Below, in pieces: positions 38,081 to 51,839 of a stretch of DNA of 64,000 nt; position 1 is the stretch's first letter, and every line of letters starts with the position of its first letter. The stretch is from Piper betle. Lineage: Eukaryota > Streptophyta > Magnoliopsida > Piperales > Piperaceae. Under the pieces are notes generated by a model. It saw only the letters and a list, made by a program, of their open reading frames with translations. It was not told the DNA's origin and searched no databases. Made by a program: the position numbers and the translations under genes. The DNA is taken from the NCBI GenBank assembly GCA_033002965.1, contig JAURVB010013496.1, forward strand, positions 62,001-126,000, in the 5' to 3' direction.

Positions 38081-39783
38081 ATCTCGTGGACCCCTTTCCC
38101 TCCTTCCGAATAAATCTCACGTATCTTATTTCTATTAAATTAGGCATAACCACGGGTTCAACCACGACTGGCTGGGTTAACCGTCATGATTGAGCCGAGG
38201 GGTGCCGTGAAAAATTTGGACGAACAAAAATGCCACTTAACTCGTCCTGCACATGATAAATCAAATACACAATAGGGTAGCATAAAAATAGAGAACGAGT
38301 CCTAAACGGACCTGGTAGAAGCTCCAAACGGGTCTACGCGCCTAAGCGGCAAGCTCCTACACCGTACCTACACAATCATGCTAAAAACTAACACCCGCGT
38401 GATGAATCACACATCTTATAGCATGCACACACAATCAACACAATCACGTATCAATCAACACACATCAACCTATATCAATTTTAGCAACTCTACTTAGGCT
38501 AGTTTGCATTAGATCATGATCATTACCTAGTTACCCAAATTAGTTTCTTAGCCTCCATTTTTAACACCATTCAATCAAACAAATTTCATATTTTATCCTT
38601 GATCAAATCTACATATATATATATTATTATAACATACAATTCAACAATCCTAGCATGCAATTCTAATAATCAATACTTTCAAATAATTAAGTTAAAATAA
38701 ATTATACCTCGCGTCGTCAAAAATCGGCGACGGCAGGGTTTCTGTTTCGTGGCTTGAAACTCGAATTCGGCACCTAGCGGCGTCCGAAGTCCGATCAGAT
38801 TGGACCGGGTGCGTTCGGCGGATGATCCGGCGAATTTCCCACGAATCCAATTTTTCGGCGGTTCTGGCAGTTTTCTGGCGAGTGTCGGCAGTTTTCTGGG
38901 ATGATTCGGGACGGGGCAATCAGGGGGTCTATTGGCACCAGCTCGATGAGCTTGGTCCGATGGTGGTGTCAAACAAAGCAGCCGGGGCGGCAATGGCTAT
39001 CGGCGGTGGCGTCGAAAGTGGGCGGTGGTGGCGGCATGCTCCAATCGGGGCTGCGGTCGGCCTCGACGGGGGTCGGCATGATGGGGGAAACGTCGGCGAC
39101 GGCGAGGGGGTGGTCGTTGGGGTCACAGCGGTGGCGGCGTGGCCCAGACTGCGGCGAATCGATGAGGGAGGGCGTCGCGACTTGTGGGGCGATTCCGGCG
39201 TCGTGGCGGTGATACGGTGGCCGGGGTGGGTCGTGGCAGCATGGCGACGGCACGGCGTTGATCGGCGGCAGTGTAGCGTCGGTAGCGCCGGCGGTGGCAA
39301 CCACAGTGGGCGGCGAGGGTTTTTGGGAGGGGAAAGTGTCAGGAAAGGAGAAAAATACTACTGGTGGCAAACTCGTAAATAAGTATTGACTCGATTCCTA
39401 CTCGAGTCAAAATAATAACTAGTTCGTAATAAATCCTAAAAAAATCTAGAAAAATATGAAAAAAATCACATAAAATAAAAAACAACCACATCCAAATGAC
39501 ATACTCTATAACTAAAAACCCACCCGAATATGATCCAACGCATCCTAATCTATTATTCGGCCTAAGACTATTTCTACGATCCAACATATAAAAAGAAAAA
39601 ATACTACATACTTTTATATATTCTGATAACTCATATCTCACCATCTTCTTGACGTTATCATTATATATTCAGGTACACCTGACTCTCATCGCTCATAACT
39701 CACGGTTAGGAAACGTAAAACCCTGACTCGAGTCACGGGTTTTACAGGGGACTAGCTCCTCCACCCTAGTGACATTGGTTGGC

Positions 39784-42717
39784 CTTGCTGTAACACCCCA
39801 AATCCGGTTCACGCTCGTGAACCAAACCGGCATGTTACAGGCCCCGGTTAGGTCGGCTAACCCGAACCTAACTCATGTGGATCCAATCTCGGCGTCTTAA
39901 GATGAAGATACGATCCATCATGAATGAATAAATATACAAAATCCTAACATGGTACTACATGAATGACAAGCAATTCAAAATACACACCACTACAGTTACG
40001 ATCAAATTCTGAAATCAAAACAGACCGGGTCTCCCCTAAAAATGCAATTAGGGTCCACCCTGTCAAAATAATATATATACAAATATATCACATATATACG
40101 TATAGCAACGATAGCATTCACACATACTTCTAATCTATTATATTCATCATTCTCTGAACTTTGGGTCCTAACCCCACTTTTGCTGCGCTACTCTGATCAT
40201 TTCATTTCATGTCATTGTCATGCATCAAACATTTAATCATGTCATTCACAATATAATAACATAATAATGCAATATTAAACATTCAGAAATCTAACATGTG
40301 TGTGTGCACAAGACCTCATTGCTCCTCCGTCCAAGCTGGCGCATCCATCTCGTGCTTATCACCTACATATATATAAGAAAAACGTCAGTAACAAGCGTTA
40401 CTGGTCCGGAAAATAAAATAACTATAACAAACTGGCTATGAGAGCAAACTCTCATCTGAAAGCAAACATATACTTCCTCAAGAACACTCTGAAGGGCACT
40501 ACTGAGGAGCCACTGGGCTGCAGACCCGGTAGCATCCCGAACTTACTGCTGCTGGTACTGTGCTACTCTCAGCACTTCTTTTTCAGTACTTCTCGTGAAA
40601 CTTTATCCTAAGCCCTCTCCTTACCTCCATATTTCTCCTGGCCTTGAGCACGAAGGCCGAGTACTCTCAGGCAGTCGCCTTTAGTACCCTTTGAACCACA
40701 AGTCCGGACATGCGCTGTACTAAACAGTACCCGTAAACCTCCACGTTCTCCGGGTGTGAGGAACTCAAACGCGGAGTTGTCAGGATCCCTCGGGAATGGA
40801 ACAGTCCGCTGGCACTAATCCAGAGCCCGCTTTGACTGTCACGGCATCCTCTGCATGGTACGTGCAGTCGGTTTCTCCATCTCTCGTCTCACTGAAAACT
40901 CGATAAAACTATATATATAGGCCTGGGAAGGGATTCATATAATAGGCCCGAAGGCAACTTGTGGTGGATCTTGTTTTCGAAATCATCCTCGAGGGATCTC
41001 ATCCTCGAGGGGTTATTAATCCGGAAATATTCGATTAAATGGCCCGAGTTAAGTGGGATCCGATAAAACGCCACTTAACCCGTCCTGCAATAATAAAATA
41101 AACATACAATGGAAGAGCGTAAAACAAGACGAGTCCTAAACGGACCTGGTAGAAGCTCCAAGCGTGTCATCGCGCCTAGGCGGCGAGCTCCTATTCCGTA
41201 CCTACACATCAAAACTAAATACTAACGCCCGCTAACTAAATGATGCATCAAACTCAACACAATTAAACACAGAATCATCATCAAAATAACCATCAAATAA
41301 TTATAAGAATAAATAATCCTAACTCAACTACTCATACCATATCTTATTCTGTTCTTCTAAGTTGCATCGTACTAGATTAACATGTTCATACACAATTCAT
41401 CTCATTAGATCACTTCATTCACTAATAATCTCATCATGCACATCTTTACTTTATTCATGGTCAAGACATTAATCATGATAATTAATTAACCCTAGCATGC
41501 TATGCTAACAATTATCATCAATTTTAAATAAATCAATCGGAGGTAATTATACCTCACGTCGTCGGCAATCGGCGACGGCTAGGGTTCCGTCGCGCGTCTC
41601 GGAGCTCAAATTCGGCGCTCATCGGCGTCCGAAGCTCGATCGGGCTCCACTGGGTGAGCCCCGCGGAAGATCCGGTGAATTCCGGCGAATTCCAGAAATT
41701 CCGATTTTCCGGCGGTTTTCCGGCAGCTACTGGCGGTTTTCCGGCGACTTCCGGTGGTTTTCCGGCGACAATCGCCGGCGGCGTCTACTAGCTGGATAGG
41801 GGTCATATAGGGTACCCTCGGAACCGGCTCGACGAGCCCGACTCATCTACGAGGTCGACGCGGCCAACGGAGGAGGCGGCTCGCCGGAAAACAGCTAAAA
41901 CAGAGCGGCGGCGTTGGGTCGCTAAATCCGGCCGGCCAGGCGGCGATGCCCTCCGTTCCGGTCGGGGAGGGTCGCTGGGTGGTCGGTGGTGCTGAGGCGA
42001 CCACTGGATGACGGCTGCGACGGTCGCCGGCGACCGAATCGGCGGCGCGACCAAACGCAGCCGCGGCGCTAGGCGTGGCGATTCCGGCGTCGCGGCGGCC
42101 CGATGGTGGCCGGGCCTGGTCGGGGCGGCAGGGCAACGTCGTCGCCGAGCTGGGCGGCGACGATCGGCGGCCGGGCGGCGCCGACAGCGGCGGCGGCGAC
42201 GCTGCAAAGGGGCGGCGTCGGGGTTTGGGAAGAAGATGTCGGGGGTGTGCGGTGGCAAGGTCGTAAATATTACTTGACTCGTCTCCGACTCGAGTCAAAA
42301 TAATATTTAAGTTGTAAGAAAAATTCCAAAAAAATTTGGGAAAAATCCCATAAAATCAAACAACACCAAAAAAATCATAATGATATGCTCTAGAACTATC
42401 AACCCACCCAAAATGCCCGTAACGCGTCCTAACGCGGTAAACGTCCTAAAACTAATTCTACGATCTACTATATATAAAAATAAAAAATAAAAAAAATCAC
42501 TGGCATACTCTCATATATTCTGATAACTCATTCTGTTCTGCTGTGTTCCTGACGTTATCATCATATACTTGGGTACGCATGACCCTCATAGCTCATACAC
42601 GCGACCGACGTCGGCTCGGTACACGTGTCCTGAAACTGACTCAACTCGAAAAATAACGGTCGACCCGACCGGTTCTAAATATAAAACCCTAACTCGAATC
42701 GTGGGTTTTACACTTGC
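39784..42717 (-). mobile_element. Solo LTR B, 2.92 kb, with CTTGC target duplication
   Basis: The element occupies 39789-42712, with ends TGTAACACCC and GGGTTTTACA, and CTTGC on both sides (39784-39788, 42713-42717). It shares long stretches with A and especially C, including the region around the initial 150 bp, the GAGCACGAAGGCCGAGTACT segment and the GC-rich block at about 41560-42270. No reverse transcriptase or other coding domain lies inside. The overlapping Arg/Pro-rich frames in the GC block are composition artefacts. Confidence 0.85.
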
Positions 42718-42752
42718 TCCCCGACCTGCCTTGACTACGTCCTCAGCCGGGA

Positions 42753-45732
42753 CAACGTGTAACACCCCAAATCTGGTCCACACTCGTGAACCGAACCGGC
42801 ATGTTACCAGCCCCGGTTAGGTCGGCTAACCCGAACCTAACTCATACGGATCCAATCTCGGCGTCTTAAGATGTAGATATGACTTGTCATGCATGGATAA
42901 ATTCATAAAACCCTAACATGCTACTACATGGATGACATGCAACCTAAATTTCACACCAACACAATTACAATCAAAATTAGTAAAAATTCTAAAATGAAAG
43001 GGATAAAATTTCCCCTAAAAATGCAATTAGGGGCCACCCTGTCAAAATCGTATATTCCAAACATATATACGTATAGCAACAATAGCATTCACACATACTT
43101 CTAATCTATTATATTCATCATTCTCTGAACTTTGGGTCCTAACCCATCACACTTTTGCTGCGCTACTCTGATCATTTCACATTCTATCATGTCTCATGCA
43201 TTTGAACATGTCATTCACAATATAATAACATAATAACACAAAATTAAACATTTAGAAATCTAACATGTGTGTGTGACAAGACCTCATTGCTCCTCCGTCC
43301 AAGCTGGCTCCTCCAACTCGTGATTATTACCTACATATAGTATAAAAACACGTCAGTAACAAGTGTTACTGGTCCGGAAAATAAAATAACTATAACAAAC
43401 TGGCTATGAGAGCAAACTCTCATATGAAAGAAAACATCATATACTCCACATGAACACTCTGAAGGGCACTACTGAGGAGCCACTGGGCTGCAGACCCGGT
43501 AGCATCCCGAACTTACTGCTCTGCTACTGGTACTGTGCTACACTCAGCACTTCTTTTTCAGTACTTCTCGTGAAACTTTATCCTAAGCCCTCTCCTTACC
43601 TCCATATTTCTCCTGGCCTTGAGCACGAAGGCCGAGTACTCTCAGGCAGTCGCCTTTAGTACCCTTTGAACCACAAGTTCGGACATGCGCTGTACTAAAC
43701 AGTACCCGTAAACCTCCACGTTCTCCGGGTGTGAGGAACTCAAACGCGGAGTTATCAGGATCCCTCGGGAATGGAACAGTCCGCTGGCACTAATCCAGAG
43801 CCCGCTTTGACTGTCACGGCATCCTCTGCATGGTACGTGCAGTCGATTTCTCCATCTCTCGTCTCACAAAAACACGAAAACTATATATATATAGGCTTGG
43901 GTAGGGAGTTACATAATAGGCCCGAAGGCAACTTTTGGTGGATCTTGTTTTCGAAATCAACCTCGAGGGATCTCATCCTCGAGGGGTTATTAATCCGGAA
44001 AATGTTCGATTAAATGGCCCGAGTTAAGTGGGATCCAATAAAACGCCACTTAACCCGTCCTGCAGACAATAAATCAAACATACAATAGAAAAGATTAAAA
44101 CAGACGAGTCCTAAACGGACCTGGTAGAAGCTCCAAGCGTGTCATCGCGCCTAGGCGGCGAGCTCCTACTCCGTACCTACACATCAAAACTAAATACTAA
44201 CGCCCGCTAACTAAATGATGCATCAAACTCGTTATGATCAAACACGCTCACAATACAACATCATACAACAATCAACAATTATATAACAATAAATATGAAA
44301 GATAATTCTAACTCATCCTATTCATACCAATTTTATCGTGTTTTTCTAAGTTACTGTCGTACACAACTTATCATGCTCAATTTACTTACTTCATTAAATC
44401 ACTTAACCTCCATAAACTATCAATCACATCATGTAACTTATCACTTCATCTTGTAATCTAAGCATTAATCACATCAATAATTAGTCCTAGCATGTTGTGC
44501 TAACAATCATCATCAATTTTAAATAAATCAAATCGGAGGTAATTATACCTCACGTCGTCGGCAATCGGCGACGGCTAGGGTTCCGTCGCGCGTCTCGGAG
44601 CTCAAATTCGGCGCTCATCGGCGTCCGAAGCTCGATCGGGCTCCACTGGGTGAGCCCCGCGGAAGATCCGGTGAATTTCGGCGAATCCCAGAAATTCCGA
44701 TTTTTCGGCGGTTTTCCGGCAGCTGCCTGGCGGTTTTCCGGCGACTTCCGGTGGTTTTCCGGCGACAATCGCCGGCGGCGTCTACTGGTCTGGAAAGGGG
44801 TCGTGTTGGGTACCCTCGGAACCGGCTCGGCGAGCCCGACTCATCTACGAGGTCGACGCGGCCAACGGAGGTGGCGGCTCACCGGAAAATGACTAAAACA
44901 GGGCCGCGGCATTGGGTCGCTAAATCCGGCCGGCCACGGCGGCGATGCCCTCCGTTCCGGTCGGGGAAGGTCGCTGGAGGGCTGAGGGTGCTGAGGCGAG
45001 TGACCGATCGCGGCGGCGCTGGTCGCCGGCGGCGGAATCGGTGACGGAAGCGCAACGCGGGCGCGGCGTCGCGGCGTGGCTTCCTCGCGTCGCGGCGGTC
45101 CGACGGGGGCCGGACCTGGTCGGGGCAGCACGGCAACGGCGTCGCCGAGCTGGGCGGCGTCGGTCGACGGCCGGGCGGCGCCGACAGCGGCGGCGGTGGC
45201 GCGCGAACAGGGGCGGCGCGGCATGAGGGTTTGGGCGTGGGGGAGAAAAGGTCGGGGGTGTGTGTGGTGGCAAACTCGTAAATATTACTTGACTCGTCTC
45301 CGGCTCGAGTCAAGTATAATAACTAAGTCGTATTAAATCTTAAAAAATTCATAAAAATTGGGAAAAATCACGTAAAATCAAACAACAGCACAACATCATA
45401 ATGATATGCTCTATGACTAACAACCCACCCAGACTGCCCGAACGCGTCCTAACGCGGTAACGACCTAATACTAATTCTACGATCCACTATATGTAAAAAT
45501 AATAAAAAAAATGACTGGCATACTCTCATATATCTGATAACTCATTCTGTTCTGCTGTGTTCATGACGTTATCATCATATACTTGGGTACGCATGACCCT
45601 CATAGCTCATACACGCGACTAGCATCGGCTCGGTACACGTGTCCTGAAACTGACTCAACTCGAAAATAAAACGGTCGACCCGACCGGTTCTGAATATAAA
45701 ACCCTAACTCGAATCGTGGGTTTTACACAACG
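42753..45732 (-). mobile_element. Solo LTR C, 2.97 kb, with CAACG target duplication
   Basis: The element occupies 42758-45727, with ends TGTAACACCC and GGGTTTTACA, and CAACG on both sides (42753-42757, 45728-45732). It is the closest relative of B. It shares the GC-rich block (44560-45270), a CGACTCGAGTC-like palindromic segment and the same terminal 200 bp. Confidence 0.85.
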
Positions 45733-46030
45733 TCCTTGGCTGACCCGACAACTGTGTCGCCGCTGCCCTCCTCCGTTCCCATGCCCGCGGCACCAACCTC
45801 AAGGCCTTCCTCCTCTCCATCAACCTCCAGATCTCCGGTCACGACTGCATCGGCTATGTGCCCCCCAGGCTCCCTCCCCCACCACTTCGTCCATAGTGAC
45901 AATGCCTTCCAGAACGGAATGCCCGGTTCAAGATCGTCAACCAGGTCGTGAAGGGGCTGTGGTGGGCAAAGGGGAGAAGAAAAGAAGGGTTAGGAGGAGG
46001 GGGCCCGTTTTTAATTTTGTAAAATAGATT
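45733..46030 (+). pseudogene. Right part of the GC-rich gene relic
   Basis: This GC-rich segment continues the host sequence after solo LTR C. It includes a paralogue of the motif upstream of LTR A (SHARGTNLKAFLLSINLQIS here) and then loses its frame. Function is unknown. It ends in AT-rich DNA near 46030. Confidence 0.35.
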
Positions 46031-46113
46031 TGGGTCATTTTTATAATTAGACGACCAATATTAGAGGTGACTATAGGAGGTTTTCCTACAATCGCCCCTA
46101 GGCTAGCCAAACC

Positions 46114-46116
46114 ATA

Positions 46117-46185
<69 letters not shown>
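46114..46185. repeat. (AT)n microsatellite
   Basis: About 72 bp of AT/TA dinucleotides with one phase change near 46122. The run length may be compressed or expanded by sequencing. Confidence 0.95.
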
Positions 46186-46189
<4 letters not shown>

Positions 46190-49100
46190 TAACCTCTAGT
46201 TTCTTGTCTCAATAAATAAATTAGGATAAGAGATTAATAGTCATCTAACATGGATAGTTAATACATGTCTATTTCCATAATAAATAAATAAGATATAAAT
46301 TGGGGGGTTTGAACTTTTATTGAGGAATCAATTAACAGTTTAATTATGTTGGTTAATCAATTAATTAATTAGCCTATTTAATATTATTTGTTTGTTCTGT
46401 TTTTTACTGGAATTATTGTATAATCAATTGCTCGTCTATATATATGTTCTTCATATAAATATAGTTTAAGGAAGGATGTTGGCTATATTAATATGAATTG
46501 TGCATGTGGCCTGTATAAATAGATCGATTTTGGGAATTGATAGGTAATTAAATAATTGTACAAGTGAGTTAATATAAGTAAGGAAATACTATAAGCATCA
46601 TAATATTAAATAATTTAGATAATTAAATTATTAGTCTACTGGATACTTATTGGATAGTAGATTAAACTCTGTAATTGACTCCGCAGCCAATAGTTTGATA
46701 ACTTCACATATATGTATATATTTAATATGAGTATTAAGACATATACTTGCCCACATGAAGGATCTAAATATATAATTATACAATTATATATTGTCGGGTG
46801 CAATGGATTATCAATTAATTAATCGTTATTAGTTCATAGAATGGGTTAATAAATTAATTAAATTGTGTAATTAAAACTCTCCTTTGTTACTCATTCATTG
46901 GTATGACTAAACCAATTAATTCTTGTAAAATTTCTAGTGTTGGGTCTTATAATTTTCTTAACCTTACTAAGTATCAATTGAGTACTTGATTTGATTGCCT
47001 AAATATAAGCTATTTAATGATCTGAATTCGAATTTGGAACTTGGTATGAATTATTGTGTTTTATCCGTTGAGAGATAAAAATGGGTTAATTTTTGTGGTT
47101 GCCCAACAAAGTTTTGTGTTGAGTAACTAACTGGCTTGATAATATTGTTTGTTGTTTTTTGTGATTGAATAAATTACTTTATAATTAATTATTAATGTTT
47201 GTGAGTTTGAATAATTGACTAAATAACTTACTATTTGTTGTTTGATATATTTTTGTAGTTCTACTTAGTGATATTGTTATGTATCATACATTACATCGTT
47301 GTATCATTTCAAGAACATAAGTAGGCAATTACATGTTTTAACATATAATTTATTTGTGACTTCCAGATTAGGAAATCTTTTGTAGTTGTAGTTTGTTCAG
47401 TGAATTTTAGGTGTGTATTCTTTTTTAGTAACCATGGTCGAGTGCATCCCATATTCAACTATTATACACCGAATGTAATTGGGCTTGATGAATTGACCGA
47501 GTTTGACACGGGGTTATATCTTTCAAATTATTTAAAAGATAAAATACTTGCTTCGGGTTAAAAGGGGTGACAAAATTCATGATGCAAGACAATTAATTAT
47601 GTATTTATAATACCGAAAAGGTGAGTCGATGATAAATATTGATAACTATATATTATAAATTATATAATGTACGTGTATACGCACGAGATTATATTTGGAT
47701 GGGGTGGTCACCTCTCTCGACATAGGTTCATAATCATTAAAAGACTTAATGAATAATTTTATGGAATATATTATTTTATTTCTTGTAATTATACAGTTTA
47801 ATATTTTTATTACTAACCCAAAATTCACTTCCAAGCGTCAACAGGGACTAACGAGTTAGAGTAGGGGATAACTAAGGGACTATGTTATGAGACTCTTGAT
47901 TTTTTATATTTTAATTATTATTATATTTATGGTCCATTTGAATGACAATGGGATTCAGTTCGTCACATTCACAACATGGCCTATATAAATAGATCTATAT
48001 ATCACAATCTTCCATGGCCTTCTTCAAGCCATTCACAACTCCATAAAGTGCATCCATTGGGAGGCAAATTCCTCGGGAATGTTGCCGTTCATGATTCCAA
48101 ATGCCACTCGCTTTGCTCCTTAATGGTTCTTTGTTGTATATGTTCATTACTACTATAATGGCCATAATTTGGCAATATAATTCTGAAGAAGACATATAAA
48201 CCAAACTGCAATGATCATGTTAGTGATGATTGTTACCTACAAGCATTCCCTTATTATTAGCAAGTAGGTGAGATTTCACACATTTCCATCTCAAAATGAC
48301 CACATCACAATTAACATGACATTAAAAGGGCATTTGTTGACGTAATAATGAACGACATTAACACCCAAACATCTGCTTTTCTTCTCATAGAAAATAAGAT
48401 TGTGAGATCATGAGCTACCTCCCTATTTAGTTCAGAAAAATTAAAAGCTTTATGCACAACATTATAATATACAAGATCATCTCTATATATGCATATAGTT
48501 TCAACTACCCCAAATTAGGGATTGTCATCTTTCTAAGTTGGGAACGGCGGTGAGAGGAATAATGATATGAGATATGGCTGTCTGACGCATGGTATGAGAT
48601 AGAGCGCATACGCACTCAATGGTGCAGCTCGTGCATTAATAGAGCTTCGTCTTGAATCATTGATCATCTTTTAATAAGAGTTTACTATTGCTAATCCGAG
48701 CTAATCTCTTTATAAACTAAGTGCGGAATACCAATTAATTACTATTGCGACATGATAGAAACACATCTTACATCTCTCCATGCTCACAGTGAATGATCTT
48801 CAACACCAAGACAACGAACCGATCAGCTTGATCAATGTTTAATCTAAGTACCTCATATATATTTAATTATAACAAAACCCAACTCATTAGTAGAGATGAG
48901 AAGGTTCGATTGACTTGTGCAAAGATGGTATGAAAGATGTATAAAGTATTTTTTTCACTTTAATACTTCATATTATATTTCTGCACTATTTAAAAATACC
49001 TTTGTTTGATCCCAATCCCTGGTTTGATATCAAACCATAATTATATTTCTGCATCTATTTTTAGAAATTATTAATTAATTTTTATTTACTAAAGGTTATA

Positions 49101-50775
49101 CCTCTTCTAAAGATAACAACTTTACTATAAAAAGTTATTAACAAAAGAGTGTTTATATTAAATGATGCTTCTTCACTCTTTATTTATATGTGTGTCCAGA
49201 CACTATGGTTTGTACGTTCATATACATTTATACAATTGTTGAAATAACTCTGATGACTATGGTTTACCCTATAGGAGTTGGTAATTTTGACATAACTTTA
49301 CCTAAACTAGAGGATTATTTTTCTGCTGCGTATAAGAAGAAAGTATTTCATAATACTTTATCTATTATAATTAAATACATTTAATTTTTATTTATTATAA
49401 ATTATATTTTCTATAAAATCTTCTAAATTAAAGTATGTTTATAGATGATAAATTTTACTAATCACTTTTGAATAAATAACTTAAACTCATTTATTTGCAC
49501 TTGAGTTAGATTATTATATATGGTATTAGAGAGGGCTGATGGGTTAGACTAGATAAGACGTGGGCTAAACCTGCTGACCAAGAAATTAAGTAAATATTTA
49601 CAACAAAATTTTTCTTAAATAGGTGTATTGTAAGATCTCTCGAAACATTAGTGGGACCAATACATTATCACATGAATAAGATAGCCGATGGCAACATAGG
49701 CTAGGGGTTCACATTTGAACCTTGGCCTATAATACACATAACCATTAAGAAAAAAATACTTCAGACACATGCTTACCCTAGAGTTATTGCGGTAAATTTG
49801 CTTATTTTCATAATGATCAAATTAATTGATTGGACAGGTAATGCAATGTTAAAGAAAAAATACAGACCAGCCGAATTGAAACTTAAGTGTGTGTATTTTT
49901 CGGGGGAATAAAAATCACATATATGTGTAGGTAAAAGCAAAAACAGTTGCGTGTTGAAGAAAACGTACAGCTTTCTAGGAATAGTTGTGTCACATGTTTA
50001 TTTAATTGGGTAGTCTAAACAGTGAAGTAACGGATGAGCAGCCTTAAAGCTTAAGCGATAGGCCTCTTGATATGCACAACAAGTTGTACACTTGCACCAT
50101 ACGAACCTCAAACCCCGTCCGGCCATAAAACTAAGTTAGTATAAGGCCGACACTCGTAAATCAATGGATCACCTTTCTTTACTTTACATTACTTGATAAT
50201 TATTCTCTCTCCATACCAGCTTTAGTGAAGCTTGAAAGCAATTATATTGTTATAGTGGATTCGTGTCATGAAATCCCAAAACTAGGATTCATGGATAGAT
50301 GGTCCCAAAATCAGACACTAATTATACAAATTTTAGGTTGATTAGTTTATGCATCAATTACTCGTTGTTAGTATTGTACTTTAACAAGATAAAGTAAACC
50401 CAGTTAATTCCTAGGCACTTCCATCCATTTTTTTTTAAGTTTCTTTTTTCGAGAGTAATTAGGAATTTGATCCATTATTCTCCGTGCTAATCACTTTTAT
50501 TGTTATATTTTTATATATTTTTTGTTAATCCGATACCATAAGGTCTTAACCTATACATGTTGCTTTAAAACAATACGCATTGTGTCCTATCTATAATATG
50601 ACCCATTCTACATTATCTAAGCATAAAAGGCACTTGGAGCTTTTAAACATATAACATTTTCGGTATTTTTTTATCACTAAGTGATTAATTAATTAGGTTA
50701 GGGAATTAGTAGGCCTAGAACTAGCTAAGTATGTATTAGTGTAAAAGTGGCTAGGGTGTAGTCGAAATGATAGAA
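46190..50775. other. AT-rich intergenic region
   Basis: No exon structure, tRNA or rRNA is recognised. Short frames, such as a 69-residue one at 47995-48204 on the minus strand, have no known relatives. Confidence 0.5.
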
Positions 50776-50779
50776 TACA

Positions 50780-51060
50780 ATTACGTGGGCCCAGCACCCA
50801 ATTGAGTGATGTGATTGGTGGACTTGCGGTTGGATACAGACAATCATGCGTGGGCCCGCAGCCCAGCCAAGCGGAAAACGTAACGGGGCTTCCGCAGGTG
50901 GTGGAGGGAAGGGAATGATGGGGTTCCGTTCGGGATCATTCCCAAGTGGGCCCGGGTGGGCCCATCCTTCCCACTAGGCTTTTCCTCGTTGATTGTAAAC
51001 GCAAATAAAAAGTTGAAAGGGTTTGAGGGCGGGGGAAAATAAGGGCCCAAAAGCTGTCCT
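50780..51060. promoter_or_regulatory. GC island with repeated GTGGGCCC motifs
   Basis: GTGGGCCC or TGGGCCC occurs at about 50788, 50850, 50947, 50956 and 51041 in an otherwise AT-rich area. Such words match class I/II TCP and site II elements. No gene starts on either side, so this may be an orphan promoter or transposon sequence. Confidence 0.35.
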
Positions 51061-51839
51061 TCGGATCACGTGTGAAGCTTTTGCTCCACTTTTTTTGTTC
51101 ACTTTTTTCTTCTTATTTACATTTAGTACACCAAATGATAGAGCGAGAATTTAAAAAAAATTAGAGACATATTTTGAACTCGAGAACTTTTAAAATTCAC
51201 TTTGAAAGTTTTAGGTTTGAATTGTAAAAATATTATGTAAAAAATACACTTCTCAAATTGAAAACAACGTCACCGTCACCGTTGAATCCCATCCCGTACT
51301 GTAAAACTAGGTTCTTAAAATTCTCAAGTTCTCCATCTATTATTTTCCATATAATATATTAGGATATAAGTAAGAGTAAGTATTGCACCATTTTTTGGGT
51401 AGTTAAATATGTAGCACCAATGTCCTACACATTGGTGCTAAGTATTATAAAAAAAAAGTCACTAATTAACTCTATGATGACTTTTTGTTTAATCTTATCA
51501 AGTTTTACCCTGTTTTTGGCCTTTGTGGTTCCCTCATTGATAGCACCAAGGACAAGATAATGAGTTTGATATTAGGAACAACAATTTGGACTTAATTCAA
51601 AAAATAAATGATCTAATCGCTTAAGAAATAGGAAGTGTAGAAGAGCTAAAATGTACCAGTATTCTTTCTATGCCCAAGAAACATCTTTTTAATTAGTTAT
51701 GAAAAAAATTAAATAGTAGTAGAAGCTTTTAGTGAAATTTTGTTTGCTAATATGTTAAGTCAAGTGTTATGTGTAAGCACTTTTTCTTTTTATACTTACA
51801 TGTGGGCAAATTAGAGACAAAAACTAATGGGTATTTATC

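Larger units (their letters stand above)
35376..39751 (-). mobile_element. Solo LTR A, 4.37 kb, with GGGGA target duplication
   Basis: The element occupies 35381-39746, starts TGTAACACCC, ends GGGTTTTACA and is flanked by GGGGA on both sides (35376-35380, 39747-39751). It is homologous along its length to the two following elements but longer, because of two tandem-repeat blocks (37170-38080). No internal coding domains or second LTR copy are present, so it reads as a solo LTR. I assign the minus strand because, in that direction, a TATATAAAAG-like box (39611-39620) is followed by a leader and a GC-rich segment ending in a donor-like GAG|GTATAA. Very long LTRs starting TGTAA are found in Ty3/gypsy lineages such as Tekay; this assignment is an inference. 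Confidence 0.8.

Noticed and set aside
38690..39380. Long overlapping frames in the GC-rich block of solo LTR A (and equivalents at 41800-42300 and 44750-45340)
   Set aside because: They are Arg/Gly/Pro-rich, open on several frames and both strands, and not conserved between A, B and C. They reflect GC-rich non-coding LTR sequence.
47995..48204. 69-residue minus-strand frame ending GLKKAMEDCDI
   Set aside because: No family recognised, no exon context, and within AT-rich intergenic DNA.
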